A stretch of DNA of 64,000 nucleotides from JAGDZR01 sp049115695 (lineage in GTDB: Bacteria > Bacteroidota > Bacteroidia > Cytophagales > Cyclobacteriaceae), in assembly GCA_049115695.1 (NCBI GenBank), contig JAGDZR010000014.1, forward strand, positions 96,810 through 160,809, in the 5' to 3' direction. Below the pieces are notes generated by a model. It was given only the letters and a program-made list of their open reading frames with translations. It did not search any database and was not told the origin of the DNA. This document shows, piece after piece, positions 43,617 through 53,381 of this stretch. The position numbers and the translations under genes were made by a program. Numbering within the stretch: position 1 is the stretch's first letter; the number at the start of each line of letters is the position of its first letter.

Positions 43617-44768
43617 TTACCTAAACTTAATTGCCGCACCAATTAGGGCAACAAGTAAAGAAAGCCCGGCAACCATGAGGAGTGCTGAAGTTAGCCCATA
43701 AGAATCGGAGATAAAACCGATGATAGGCGGACCCGCCAAAAAGCCCGTATAGCCAAACATGCTAACGGCCGCTATACCTGAAGCGGGGTTAAATCCTGGT
43801 TCATTTGCTGCTGCGGAAAAAATCACTGGAACGATACAGCTGAATCCCAGTCCCACCAAACTAAATCCAATAAGTGTAATGGCAGTATTGGCTGAAATCA
43901 ATGCAATCGCCAGCGTAATTCCTGATAGTATGCCTCCCGTGACCACAACGAATTTTTTACCCATTTTGGGAATGATAAAATCACCTCCAAATCTCCCAAT
44001 GGCCATAAATCCAGCATATCCGGAAAAAGCCATACCGATCCAGATAACATCACTTGACAACACCTCCCGCATATATACCGCACTCCAGTCCGCAATTGCT
44101 CCTTCACTCAATAAAATAAAAAATCCGATCAGCGAAAGGATAAGAATCGTTCCATTCGGGAAGGTGAAAAAATGCTGCTTGGAGCCACTTTCGTCTTGAA
44201 AGTTTAGAACCTTGGGCATGATCAATAGGAGAATGAAAAGCAAGAATCCGGTTGTGACGAGCATATGATGATAAACCTGCCATTCTAGAGAAAGTATCAG
44301 GCTACCAAATGCCGATCCTATCATCGCGCCCAGACTCCACATACCATGGCAGGTGGACATGATATGTTTTTTGTGATTTCTTTCCACCAGTACAGCTATT
44401 GCATTCATCCCTACATCCATCACTGCCATGGTAGCTCCAAAGACAAAAAGTGCTCCAAAGAGTATCCATTGACTGCTGGCAAGGGGTAAGAAAATCAAAT
44501 TCATTGAATACAGAACAGCGAATATCAGTGTGGCTCTGCCAAGTTTGAGTTTGGAAGAAATCCAATTGGTAAAGGGCATGGTCAATACTGAGCCGATGGG
44601 AGCACCCAACAGGGCGAGCCCTAGTTCAGCGTCACTGAGATCTAAGGCATATTTTATATCCGGGATTCGCGTCACCCAGTTTCCAAAAGCAAAGCTATTG
44701 AGAGCAAACAACATTCCCGTTGTGCGAGTGTCTAAATCACGGATGAAGTGTACCAGATGGTGAAACAT
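43617..44768 (-). CDS. Major facilitator superfamily transporter
   Basis: The 383-aa product has about 12 hydrophobic segments in two halves. Segments such as FALNSFAFGNWVTRIPDIKY, LIFAVLYSMNLIFLPLASS, TILILSLIGFFILLSEGAI and FVVVTGGILSGITLAIALI read clearly. The pattern resembles the fucose/YbjJ branch (drug or sugar MFS) but the substrate cannot be called. It may be coexpressed with purM downstream. The sequence is otherwise unremarkable for the family. Confidence 0.85.
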   Translation of the reverse strand: MFHHLVHFIRDLDTRTTGMLFALNSFAFGNWVTRIPDIKYALDLSDAELGLALLGAPIGSVLTMPFTNWISSKLKLGRATLIFAVLYSMNLIFLPLASSQWILFGALFVFGATMAVMDVGMNAIAVLVERNHKKHIMSTCHGMWSLGAMIGSAFGSLILSLEWQVYHHMLVTTGFLLFILLLIMPKVLNFQDESGSKQHFFTFPNGTILILSLIGFFILLSEGAIADWSAVYMREVLSSDVIWIGMAFSGYAGFMAIGRFGGDFIIPKMGKKFVVVTGGILSGITLAIALISANTAITLIGFSLVGLGFSCIVPVIFSAAANEPGFNPASGIAAVSMFGYTGFLAGPPIIGFISDSYGLTSALLMVAGLSLLVALIGAAIKFR

Positions 44769-44813
44769 GCCCGCAAAATTAGGAAAAGACTGTTGCCGGT
44801 GAACAAATATTAT

Positions 44814-46811
44814 TTAGTCACCACCATCATCATCGGAGAAGAATCTTTCATATTCATCCAGCTCTTCTTCAGGCGCCAGTTCATCCACTCGCTGACGAGG
44901 GTTATACCTCAATACTTTAAACTCAGTACGCCGGTTCACCTGATGTTCTTCTTCATTTTGAGCCTCTTTGATTAGCAACTGGCTCTCGCCATATCCTTTC
45001 GCTGTAATTCGGTTTGACTCAACGCCTTTAGAAATGATATACGAAACTGCAGATCGTGCTCGCCTCCAGCTCAACTCCATATTATAGGCCTCCGTGTCTC
45101 TGCTGTCAGTGTGCGAACCCAGCTCGATGTAAATGTCTGGGTTGTCATCCATGATCATGACCAGACTGTCCAATACCAGGGCCGCATCAGATCTTATTTC
45201 AGCCTTGTTCAGATCATAATAGATGTTGTTGAGCACAATTGGTTTTTCAATAATGATTCGGTCAAGGTGAATTTTGGTTTCGAATTCTACATTCGTTATA
45301 AATTCGGTCAACGTTTCCTTGTTCACACTCTTGCCAATGGTTGAAAACTCCTTTCGAGTCGTAAAGTATTCGGTTTTTTCACCCTTGATATCATAATTTT
45401 CTTCAGGATAAACACGTACTCTGAAACGTCCATCTTCACCTGTAAAGGATTCATCAAGAATATCTCCAGTTTCGCTGATGAGGGTTACTTTCGAGTTAGA
45501 CACAATGATTTCCTCCCCTCCGTCATTATCGGTTACAGTAGTGCCAACCAGGTAGTAATTAATGATTTTTAAATCCGGGTCATCATTGATGAATGTGTAG
45601 ATGTCATCATCTCCTTTGCCTCCTTTACGATTGCTTGAGAAGAATCCCCGAGTGGCGTTGAATTCGTAGTAGGCAAAGTCATCTGCGTTACTGTTCATAG
45701 GTTGGCCCAGGTTCTCAATTGAAATCAATCCACGATTTCTTGTTGCCTTGAATATGTCGAGGTTGCCAAAACCCGGGTGATGATCAGAAGAAAAATAGAG
45801 TTCACCCCCCGCAGATACATGCGGGAACATTTCATTACCAGAAGTATTGATGTCTGGTCCCAGATTTCTTACATCAACCCATCGTCCTCTCCTGTTGAGC
45901 TTGGCCGAGTATAAATCTGCTCCACCAAAACCGCCAGGTCGGGTTGATGCAAAGTACAAGGTTGTTCCATCAGGGCTAAGAGCTGGTGTACTGTCCCAAC
46001 TGTTGGGATCATTGATCGAGACAGGTCTCGGGGATGACCATTGACCGTTTCTGAATCGTGTAAAAAAGAGGTTGACATCATTATTTCCAGTTGCCTTCCC
46101 TGTATTTCCCTTCGCAAATATGATCGAGTTGCCATTGGCTGAAATGGTCATCGATCCTTCGTTGACTATGGCTTCATTGATAACAGGATCAAGCGCCTTC
46201 AGCGTACGTATATCGACGTTTGCTCCTTTCGTATTAACGCGGTACAAATCTGTAAATGGAGTACCTGTGTTTTTGTAAACTTTTCCTCCTTCTCTATTGC
46301 TGGTGAAATAAAGGAAATTGTTGAAATGAACCGGAGCATATTCGGCATTAGGAGTGTTCAGCCCTTCAAGGTTTTTAGCTCGGAAATATGTCTCCTTGTT
46401 ATGAAGATCATCAAGTGTAGACAGATTTTTGATTTCATTCTCCATCATTTCGCGTATGCGCTTGTCCCGGATCTTAGGGACATTGGTTTGTAACACAGTG
46501 CGGGCTTCATCGTACTTCTCATTCGCCTTCAAGGCTCTTGCATAGTAGAAATGAATGTCTTGTTCAATCACCCCTCCTTTTTGCGCAGCAGCATAGTAGC
46601 GTTCTGATTCATGTATTCTGTTTGATGTACGAAAGGCCTCTGCTACATGATAATTGATCTCGGGATCATTTTTATCAATGGTAGCGGCATACTTTGATAT
46701 GATCAGGTTGTTTTCTCCCAACTCCTTTTGCTTGTTGATAGAGCTCATGGAAGAACATCCTGATAAACATAAAAACACAATTCCTACTATTCCGGCAATC
46801 AATCGATTCAT
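44814..46811 (-). CDS. PorE-like outer-membrane lipoprotein: TPR, PD40 propeller, regulatory domain and OmpA domain
   Basis: With the ATG at 46811 the 665-aa product has a lipoprotein signal (RLIAGIVGIVFLCLSGC, acylated Cys18). Next come TPR-like helices (residues ~25-130), a PD40-type propeller (~140-390: VHFNNFLYFTSNREGGKVY, DSTPALSPDGTTLYFASTRP, LYFSSDHHPGFGNLDIF), a regulatory carboxypeptidase-type domain (~415-505) and an OmpA-like peptidoglycan-binding domain (~545-650, VIYVELGSHTDSR-type and GYGESQLLI). This domain order is that of PorE, a T9SS component, and a T9SS substrate is encoded at 2180. Similar OmpA lipoproteins exist outside T9SS, so the assignment is a good inference, not certain. 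Confidence 0.75.
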   Translation of the reverse strand: MNRLIAGIVGIVFLCLSGCSSMSSINKQKELGENNLIISKYAATIDKNDPEINYHVAEAFRTSNRIHESERYYAAAQKGGVIEQDIHFYYARALKANEKYDEARTVLQTNVPKIRDKRIREMMENEIKNLSTLDDLHNKETYFRAKNLEGLNTPNAEYAPVHFNNFLYFTSNREGGKVYKNTGTPFTDLYRVNTKGANVDIRTLKALDPVINEAIVNEGSMTISANGNSIIFAKGNTGKATGNNDVNLFFTRFRNGQWSSPRPVSINDPNSWDSTPALSPDGTTLYFASTRPGGFGGADLYSAKLNRRGRWVDVRNLGPDINTSGNEMFPHVSAGGELYFSSDHHPGFGNLDIFKATRNRGLISIENLGQPMNSNADDFAYYEFNATRGFFSSNRKGGKGDDDIYTFINDDPDLKIINYYLVGTTVTDNDGGEEIIVSNSKVTLISETGDILDESFTGEDGRFRVRVYPEENYDIKGEKTEYFTTRKEFSTIGKSVNKETLTEFITNVEFETKIHLDRIIIEKPIVLNNIYYDLNKAEIRSDAALVLDSLVMIMDDNPDIYIELGSHTDSRDTEAYNMELSWRRARSAVSYIISKGVESNRITAKGYGESQLLIKEAQNEEEHQVNRRTEFKVLRYNPRQRVDELAPEEELDEYERFFSDDDGGD

Positions 46812-46988
46812 TACACAAATTGTTTCCGCTAGATAAAACACTAAAATTAAAGGATACCCATATCCAAAACAGTTTATTAGTCAAAAATGTTGCCTGACGG
46901 AAATTATAACTACCTTTTTAATTGTGATTTGTTTATAAATGATTTGTATCTAATATGAATGGAATAATTCAGTGTTAACTTTTGTCTG

Positions 46989-47624
46989 TTATTCTGGCAT
47001 TGGGAAAGCTAGCATTTCACCCATCCCTATGGTGAATAACCACACACCATAAATCGAGTGCTCAATTGAGACAAACATGAGTGACTGAGTTTTACGATAA
47101 GTCAGCCCAAAAAGAATACCTCCGAGCAAAGTCAAAATCAGCACCAGATCATTGAAAAAAATGATGTGAGCCAATGAAAAGACCAGGGCATTGATCAGAA
47201 TCAGGAGATAATCTTTTGTGAAAAGAGACTCATAACGCTTGAAAAAGTAGGATCGATACAGAAACTCCTGAGGGTAAACAGAGAAAAGAGAGTAGAATAT
47301 AGAAATGCTCACCCACATCAATGGGTTCTTGCGAACTACAATGAAAAGATGATCAGGATCAAGCCAAAACATCAGTGCCAGAGTTGCCAGCATTACGACA
47401 ATGACTCTTGGAATAATGGGTTTAAAGTTCTCTGTCAGATGAGGTCTTAAAAGATCGTTTTTGGTAAATAATTTCAATTTTCTACTGATTTGGATACAGT
47501 AGATCAGACCTGTCAGCACAATGATTGGCTTTAGCCAGATGGGCAGAGGAGTGATGAGCAGAATCGGTGTTGCAATAAATAGCACAACTAATTCGGCAAT
47601 TAGACCCGGTTTTTTCGTACCCAT
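46989..47624 (-). CDS. CPBP-family (CAAX-protease-like) membrane protein
   Basis: The 211-aa product has about seven hydrophobic segments. The three family motifs can be aligned: YPQEFLYRSYFFKRY near 122-136, ALVFSLAHIIFFN near 147-159 and VSIEHSIYGVW near 186-196. The family motif 1 is usually EExxxR with the first Glu catalytic. Here it reads QEFLYR, so the first Glu is Gln. The His of motif 2 is kept. It may therefore be a non-proteolytic member, or use another residue. Length is ordinary. Confidence 0.78.
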   Translation of the reverse strand: MGTKKPGLIAELVVLFIATPILLITPLPIWLKPIIVLTGLIYCIQISRKLKLFTKNDLLRPHLTENFKPIIPRVIVVMLATLALMFWLDPDHLFIVVRKNPLMWVSISIFYSLFSVYPQEFLYRSYFFKRYESLFTKDYLLILINALVFSLAHIIFFNDLVLILTLLGGILFGLTYRKTQSLMFVSIEHSIYGVWLFTIGMGEMLAFPMPE

Positions 47625-47658
47625 GATTAGAGGAAACTTTAAGAATTAATTCTCAATG

Positions 47659-48645
47659 CTATGATTTTATTGAGCTCACGGTATCTCTCAGTCCCTTGCT
47701 AACTCTTTTGCCAACATTTTTCACTCCGTCAAATCCTGACTTGATCGTATCAACACCGGCCTTTTTAGTAGCGTTGAACAGCCCCTTGAACAGCTGAGCA
47801 CTACCAGTCGCTGTTACATTTTTAAGCTCTACGGCTGCTTCCTTGATTGCTTCATTTCTGACTTGATTGGCGTCCCATACCTTGACATAGCCACAGTATT
47901 TTTTAGTCAGCGTTGCAACTCTCAGTGTAAGAAATGCATTAGTTGTCCCTTCCAAAATGGAATCTAAAATCACGTTAGCAGAGGTGCCGAGCATTGGAAT
48001 CGACTTACCCGTGGCGTTCTTAAAAATTGAGGACACAATGGGTTCAACATGTCTCGAAAAATCCATATGTTCAACCTGGCTGGCTAAGAATGCTGAACCC
48101 GCGACATTGGAATAGAGTTGAAATATCTCTTTGAGACTCGGACGTTGAAAGTATACATGGGCGATCCGCCAGACCATTCGAATTTGCGTACCCAGAACCA
48201 TGAATGCATCTAACTTTCCGTTCTGGGAAATTGCTGTTGTCATGAAAACAGTACTTGCCGTGTTCCTTGCAATCTGACCGGCCTGTTCATCCAATATCGC
48301 TAACGATGATTCCAAATTCTCTTCGGACACTTTCTTGACACCTTGCTCCTTTAATATTTTATTCCCGGACAATCTTTTAGCCATCTGCTGTTGATAGCGA
48401 GCGACATCACTCTCAGTTGATGGTTTTTGAATAGCACCGGGCAGTTTGAATAATACAATAAAAGGTGCGAGTGCCAACGCAAACATGACAAATGAAAGCC
48501 CGTAGAAAACAATTTGACCAAATGTTGGATCAATGGTTGTAGCCCATTGGGTGGCAATTACAATCTGATTGATAAAGAACAGGACCATCCCGATCGATAG
48601 CAGTATAAATATCGGAATCAGGATTTTTTTAAGAGTTTGGATCAT
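47659..48645 (-). CDS. Membrane protein, DUF697-like, unknown function
   Basis: The 328-aa product has two N-terminal hydrophobic segments (KKILIPIFILLSIGMVLFFI and QIVFYGLSFVMFALALAPFI). A long, mostly helical domain follows, containing IARNTASTVFMTTAISQNGK and YFQRPSLKEIFQLYSNVAGS. The pattern recalls DUF697/YcjF-type proteins. The C-terminus is basic (VGKRVSKGLRDTVSSIKS). Its start overlaps the upstream secreted protein gene by 4 nt (48642-48645), so they are translationally coupled. Confidence 0.65.
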   Translation of the reverse strand: MIQTLKKILIPIFILLSIGMVLFFINQIVIATQWATTIDPTFGQIVFYGLSFVMFALALAPFIVLFKLPGAIQKPSTESDVARYQQQMAKRLSGNKILKEQGVKKVSEENLESSLAILDEQAGQIARNTASTVFMTTAISQNGKLDAFMVLGTQIRMVWRIAHVYFQRPSLKEIFQLYSNVAGSAFLASQVEHMDFSRHVEPIVSSIFKNATGKSIPMLGTSANVILDSILEGTTNAFLTLRVATLTKKYCGYVKVWDANQVRNEAIKEAAVELKNVTATGSAQLFKGLFNATKKAGVDTIKSGFDGVKNVGKRVSKGLRDTVSSIKS

Positions 48646-49274
48646 TTGTTGCGAAGCGTGTCTACCTTGTTCTTCACGATTGCATAGCTCTCAGGTTTCA
48701 TTTTGAAGTAAATCGTTCCAAAATCTCTTGATACTTTCACCTGAGTACAAATGCCATTCTCAAAAGTGTAGTAGTTGGTTCCATCTGGGGAGACCATTCG
48801 AAATTCATGATTTCTGACTTCCTCAAATTCCAGATATCTTCCAAAATGCTGTGAAAAAATGATCTGTCCATCTATTGGTTCAATAAAATATAATTTGGCA
48901 ACAGTGTACTTGATGGATTCGTAGTTTAGATCTGTTGGAATTTCACTAAAGAAAATACGATAGCCACTCGGATTTTTATCAATGTGATATTCCTTCTGAA
49001 TACTGCCGTTGATGGAGTTATGGCCTTTTCCATTTTGAAGAATGCCATTGTAGAAATACTCATTTAGAGAGTATTGAATGTGAAAGGACATGAGCAGTTT
49101 GTAGTTAACATCACTTCTCAATTCAATTTCTTCATGATTTCCACTGAAAGTTCGTGAAACGTTCATTTCACCAATGATCTTATCTCCTTTGACAACTTCG
49201 TAGCGCAGAATTTGTCCGGTAGCAGTCATCAAACTGCATAATAGTAGTAATATGGTGGCGGTGGCAGTTTTCAA
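48642..49274 (-). CDS. Secreted beta-rich protein, DUF6134-like
   Basis: The 210-aa product has a signal peptide (ATATILLLLCSLMTATG, cut near TGQ) and a strand-rich mature domain with a rhythm of short strands: YEVVKGDKIIGEMNVSRTFS, HIQYSLNEYFYNGILQNGKG, TNYYTFENGICTQVKVSRD. This matches my recollection of DUF6134 (function unknown), but the family name is tentative. The start is TTG at 49274, because no ATG precedes the signal peptide. It overlaps the membrane protein gene by 4 nt. Confidence 0.7.
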   Translation of the reverse strand: MKTATATILLLLCSLMTATGQILRYEVVKGDKIIGEMNVSRTFSGNHEEIELRSDVNYKLLMSFHIQYSLNEYFYNGILQNGKGHNSINGSIQKEYHIDKNPSGYRIFFSEIPTDLNYESIKYTVAKLYFIEPIDGQIIFSQHFGRYLEFEEVRNHEFRMVSPDGTNYYTFENGICTQVKVSRDFGTIYFKMKPESYAIVKNKVDTLRNK

Positions 49275-49353
49275 GGTTATTATTTCCCTAAATTGATAGA
49301 ATACACGACTGTGAAAGTGCTATCAAACCTAAAAGTTAGACATTCTGATAACT

Positions 49354-50577
49354 ATGATCACTACAAAATTCAAAAAAGTCTCGTTTCCAAATGATCAAGG
49401 TGCTCTGCTGCATGGCCAAATTGACCTTCCGCTTCAACAAGATTTAAATGTTTGGGCTGTTTTCGCACATTGCTTCACTTGTTCGAGCGATCTTAAGGTC
49501 GTAGAGATTATTACCCGATCCTTAACTGCTTACGGTATCAGCGTTTTGAAATTTGACTTCACGGGCCTGGGTAGTAGTCAAGGAGATTTTAGTGATACGA
49601 CATTTTCGTCCAATTTGGATGACTTAATTACGGCAGCAGAATTCTTGAAAAAGGAATTTGGGACTGGACCACAGCTTTTAGTTGGCCATTCATTGGGTGG
49701 TGCGGCCGTGCTGCATGCAGCTCCTAAAATAGCATCAATAAAAGCTGTGGCCACCATAGGTGCTCCCTCTTCTCCGGATCATGTAACACATTTGTTGGAA
49801 GGAGGAATGAAGGAATTGGAGCACAACGAAACTGCAAAAGTGAATATCGGAGGTCGACCATTCAACATTAAGAAACAGCTCATTGATGACCTAAAAAGGA
49901 GTTCCGAAAACCGGAATTTGAGAGATCTCAATAAAGCGTTGTTGGTTTTGCATTCCCCTCAGGATGATATTGTTGGTATTGAAAATGCAGCCGAGATCTA
50001 TCAGTCAGCAAAGCACCCTAAAAGCTTCATCACCATAGATGGAGCTAATCACCTACTTTCCAATCGAAAGGATGCAGCATATGCAGGCAAAATGATTGGT
50101 GCATGGGCGGAGAGATACATAAACAATGAAACCAAATCTATCAGTCGTCCAGAAGAAGGATTTGTCAAGGCAAGAATTGGGACTGAAAAGTATCTGACGG
50201 AGATATTAAATCAGGATCATTTCATGACTGCTGATGAGCCAACCAGTGTTGGTGGAGGTAATTTGGGGCCTAACCCATATGAGTTTTTATTGGGCGGCCT
50301 TGGTGCTTGCACAGCAATGACTTTGCGGATGTATGCAGATCGCAAAAAAATACCATTGAGTCAGGTGAATGTTGATTTGAAAATAGAAAAGGTCCATGCC
50401 AATGACTGTGAAGATTGTGATTCAGCACAAAACAAAATAGACAAGATCACAAGAAGGATTAGCATTGAAGGGGACCTAACAAACGAGCAAAGAGCAAGAC
50501 TGATCGAAATAGCCGATAAATGTCCGGTTCACAAGACACTGAATGGGTCGGTAATCATTGAAACCAAGGCAATTTAG
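49354..50577 (+). CDS. Bifunctional alpha/beta hydrolase and OsmC-family peroxidase-like fusion
   Basis: Residues ~1-250 form an alpha/beta hydrolase: HCFTCSSDLKVVEIITRS, the nucleophile elbow GHSLGGAAV (Ser near 111), and LLVLHSPQDDIVGIENAAE with the acid. Residues ~270-407 form an OsmC/Ohr-like domain: FMTADEPTSVGGGNLGPNPY, GGLGACTAMTLRMYADRKK and DKCPVHKTLNGS, with the paired Cys in ACTAM and KCPVH. OsmC proteins remove organic peroxides via a thiol. This two-domain fusion is a known Bacteroidota architecture; the hydrolase might act on peroxidised or esterified lipids. Confidence 0.92.
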   Translation: MITTKFKKVSFPNDQGALLHGQIDLPLQQDLNVWAVFAHCFTCSSDLKVVEIITRSLTAYGISVLKFDFTGLGSSQGDFSDTTFSSNLDDLITAAEFLKKEFGTGPQLLVGHSLGGAAVLHAAPKIASIKAVATIGAPSSPDHVTHLLEGGMKELEHNETAKVNIGGRPFNIKKQLIDDLKRSSENRNLRDLNKALLVLHSPQDDIVGIENAAEIYQSAKHPKSFITIDGANHLLSNRKDAAYAGKMIGAWAERYINNETKSISRPEEGFVKARIGTEKYLTEILNQDHFMTADEPTSVGGGNLGPNPYEFLLGGLGACTAMTLRMYADRKKIPLSQVNVDLKIEKVHANDCEDCDSAQNKIDKITRRISIEGDLTNEQRARLIEIADKCPVHKTLNGSVIIETKAI

Positions 50578-50688
50578 CATACTCATTATTCGTTTTTCTT
50601 GACAGTTTTTTACCGATGCTTACTGGTTTGGATTGGTAATTGTTCAGATGTTGGGCAATTTTGCTTTTCTATGACGTTAACCCACTCT

Positions 50689-52818
50689 ATGACGCATTTT
50701 CGGATTGCTTTCTTTTCAATTTTGTTTTGCCTCTCATTGTCTGGACTATCTCAGATACCAGATGCAGAAAGTCCCATATCGTCCATCAGCATGTATGTGG
50801 ATACATTGATATACAATTGGAATAGCAATGTCGTCGGGCATCAAGGTCAACCTCATTTGGCTTTTTCATACAATGATGAGAATGAAGTGGCTGAGGTTAC
50901 GATCAAAATCGACAGTGAAGAGGCGATTGCAGAAGTGGAATTGAATCATTCTGATGACTTTGAAATCATCGATTCTTTAACGCTTATTCGTGACCACATT
51001 CGATTTAAAGTAAGGTTTAAGGAGTTAACACAATCGAATTTTTTGAAATTCACCTTTAGGATCATCTATACGCTTGGAGATTTGGATATAGTAGATATTC
51101 CACTATTCCCCTATACTGAAACCTATTTGGAATTCTATCCACCCGAGACTGAGCTTTTTATTGGCGAGGAAAAGGTAATGCAGCTCACCACTAACAACAT
51201 TGATAATATCAAAATTGATAATCGATGGACAGAAGGATTACCGATCAATTATCGCCTGACCCGCGAAGGATCTGTGCTACTACTCCATTTACTGCCAAGC
51301 AGATTAGGAAGGCAACCAGTTAGTATCAATACCAATTTGAAGAAGCCGCAAATCAAGGGAGGAGAGATTATGTACAAACTCCAACCCATTGTGACAATGT
51401 TTCAAGTGAAATCTGGGAGATTGGAATTTTTAAATACTGACTTGCAAGAGGTGATAGTGCCAGATGACAATAAAACCGCAGTGGAAATCGAAGTTGACAA
51501 TAGTCGATTCTTGCAGATCGGGAAAACCTATCGTGTCGAAAATCAGGAGGATCCTGGTGGACCCTTGATTGCCGAGTTGTATACAAAAACGCGTCTCAAT
51601 AATGACCGAATTTTGTGTCTCATCCGGCTTTACAATTATCACAAGAAGTCGGAAGGCTATTTATATGTAAAGGATGATGATAAGGCGAGATCAATCATAA
51701 ATTTGGACATCAGCCATAAGACGACAATTGACGAAATACAGATTCAACGAAACGGAAGTGACTGGGTCTCTAGCAGTGTAGTGCATCCGGGAGAATTAGT
51801 CAACATTAAAATCATAGGCAAGGGGCTGCATCGGTCGGATTTTAAGTTTCAAGGGGCAGAAAATCATAACTTTGATTCACTGATAAGAAATGAAAATTTA
51901 TACCTATCGAGTATAAGAGTGCCAATAGATATTGTGGCAAACAAAATTGAAATCTTCAATCACAACAAGGAGACCGGGAGCGCCTTGACAGTGGCAGAGT
52001 ACAAACGACCAAAGTCTATGAATTTTGTCAATATTGAGTTGGGTACAAGAAAGGTGACGGTCAACGAAATAGATAAACCAGTGTACTATGAAGAAGTACT
52101 CAGGGACCTGGTAATATCTTTTGACAGGTCTAAAATTGATGAAAAGGGCGAATTATTCGGGAAGCAATACCTGGAAATTGATGTAAAGGTCACTAATAAG
52201 AAAGGAGAACTTATTGAATTATACAAGTTCGATAATATCGTTGTGTGTCCAGATGCCGCCTCGCCACGATATGGTCGATATGACAACAATGACTGTAGAG
52301 TTGGCGATATCAATTTGAACGAATTCTTGAGAAACAAGACCTCAAATTTGGAGGATTGGTCAAGAATTGAGCTGGAGTTTAAACACAAGGATCAAAGCGC
52401 AGTTAGCCGTAAGTTTACAAAAAAGGTTCAGGTGGTAATGAAGCGAAGATTTTATTTTAACACAGACGTTTCATTTCCGGCCGGGCTGTTGATTTTACAA
52501 AAGCAAGAAGATGGCAACACTGGATTCGGCACCTTTGGAGGTGTCAACTTTGCAATGATCTATCAGATGAGTTTTTATCATCCAGAAAAAGTAGCAAAGC
52601 TTCAGCCTTATAAAGTAGGTGCTGGAATCATTGCAACTAATATTTTCAACTATACAGAGAATGCAAGTTCAGATCTGGCCATTGTGGTGTTGGGGTCGGT
52701 TTATCCAATCTCAAGTGAGAATAAATTATCCTTTCCGCTGTATTTAGGGGTGGGTTACTTTATTACTAAAAACAAACCGTTTATGATGCTCGGTCCAGGA
52801 ATTCGAGTGAGGTTTTAA
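50689..52818 (+). CDS. Large exported protein of unknown function with a possible barrel-like C-terminus
   Basis: With the ATG at 50689 the 709-aa product has a signal peptide (RIAFFSILFCLSLSGLS, cut after LSQ). The open frame begins upstream with a TTG at 50599, and a second ATG lies at 50671, but the signal peptide then sits deeper. The mature part is strand-rich throughout, with short blocks (LTLIRDHIRFKVRFKE, MNFVNIELGTRKVTVNEIDK) suggesting repeated Ig-like domains. The last ~100 residues (RRFYFNTDVSFPAGLLILQK to GPGIRVRF) look like a small outer-membrane barrel or conserved tail. No T9SS tail. Function unknown. Confidence 0.75.
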   Translation: MTHFRIAFFSILFCLSLSGLSQIPDAESPISSISMYVDTLIYNWNSNVVGHQGQPHLAFSYNDENEVAEVTIKIDSEEAIAEVELNHSDDFEIIDSLTLIRDHIRFKVRFKELTQSNFLKFTFRIIYTLGDLDIVDIPLFPYTETYLEFYPPETELFIGEEKVMQLTTNNIDNIKIDNRWTEGLPINYRLTREGSVLLLHLLPSRLGRQPVSINTNLKKPQIKGGEIMYKLQPIVTMFQVKSGRLEFLNTDLQEVIVPDDNKTAVEIEVDNSRFLQIGKTYRVENQEDPGGPLIAELYTKTRLNNDRILCLIRLYNYHKKSEGYLYVKDDDKARSIINLDISHKTTIDEIQIQRNGSDWVSSSVVHPGELVNIKIIGKGLHRSDFKFQGAENHNFDSLIRNENLYLSSIRVPIDIVANKIEIFNHNKETGSALTVAEYKRPKSMNFVNIELGTRKVTVNEIDKPVYYEEVLRDLVISFDRSKIDEKGELFGKQYLEIDVKVTNKKGELIELYKFDNIVVCPDAASPRYGRYDNNDCRVGDINLNEFLRNKTSNLEDWSRIELEFKHKDQSAVSRKFTKKVQVVMKRRFYFNTDVSFPAGLLILQKQEDGNTGFGTFGGVNFAMIYQMSFYHPEKVAKLQPYKVGAGIIATNIFNYTENASSDLAIVVLGSVYPISSENKLSFPLYLGVGYFITKNKPFMMLGPGIRVRF

Positions 52819-52854
52819 GGTCACGACAGTTTTACCTCCTTAATTATACTTTAT

Positions 52855-53378
52855 GTCATTTGCGAGGACATCAATGTAGATACCGCTTGTTTTGTAGCAG
52901 TCATTATACTCAGTGAAATCATTCTGGATGGGAACTCATTCGTTCCGCATCCTGTAGAATAGTTGATTAGGTCATATCGGGTGGACGACCTGTTTATTTA
53001 AAGCCAGTAAAGAATAACCACCTGGGACGGCTGGACGGCAAGTCTTTGCGATCCTTACGAACAATACAGCTAAGGTCATATAGGGTTAGACGAGCTTTTT
53101 TTGTGGTGAACAGAGAAATACCAATTCATCATTTCAGGTGGACGACTAACCTTTCAGAGCCTGGCGAGGAATACCGTCTAGGTCATTTCAGTTGGACGAC
53201 TAACCTTTCAGAGCCTGGCGAGGAATACCGTTTAAGTCATTTCGGGCGGACGGCCAGTCTTTCCGAGCACAGTGAAGAATACCGTTTAAGTCATTTCGGG
53301 CGGACGGCCAGTCTTTCCGAGCGAAGCGAGGAATACCCATTTTGTCATTCCGGTTTCCGAGCGAAGCGAGGAATACCG
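52855..53378. repeat. Degenerate 54-nt tandem repeat between convergent genes
   Basis: Units begin near GTCATTTCGGGCGGACG and end near GAGGAATACCGTTTAA. Clear units start at 53128, 53182, 53236, 53290 and 53344, spaced exactly 54 nt. The last is truncated to ~35 nt. Weaker copies begin at 53075, 52971, 52900 and 52855. Each good unit holds TTTCCGAGCGAAGCGAGGAA, a hairpin with tandem G-A pairs. The period is a multiple of three, so one frame stays open (53046-53447), but I do not regard it as a gene. The core resembles dispersed repeats common in other Bacteroidota genomes. Confidence 0.85.
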
Positions 53379-53381
53379 GAA

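Noticed and set aside
43759..44199. 146-aa plus-strand open frame
   Set aside because: Antisense to the MFS transporter; its hydrophobic look is the mirror of the transporter helices.
52855..53378. CRISPR array
   Set aside because: Units are near-identical along their whole length with no unique spacers, and no cas genes are present.
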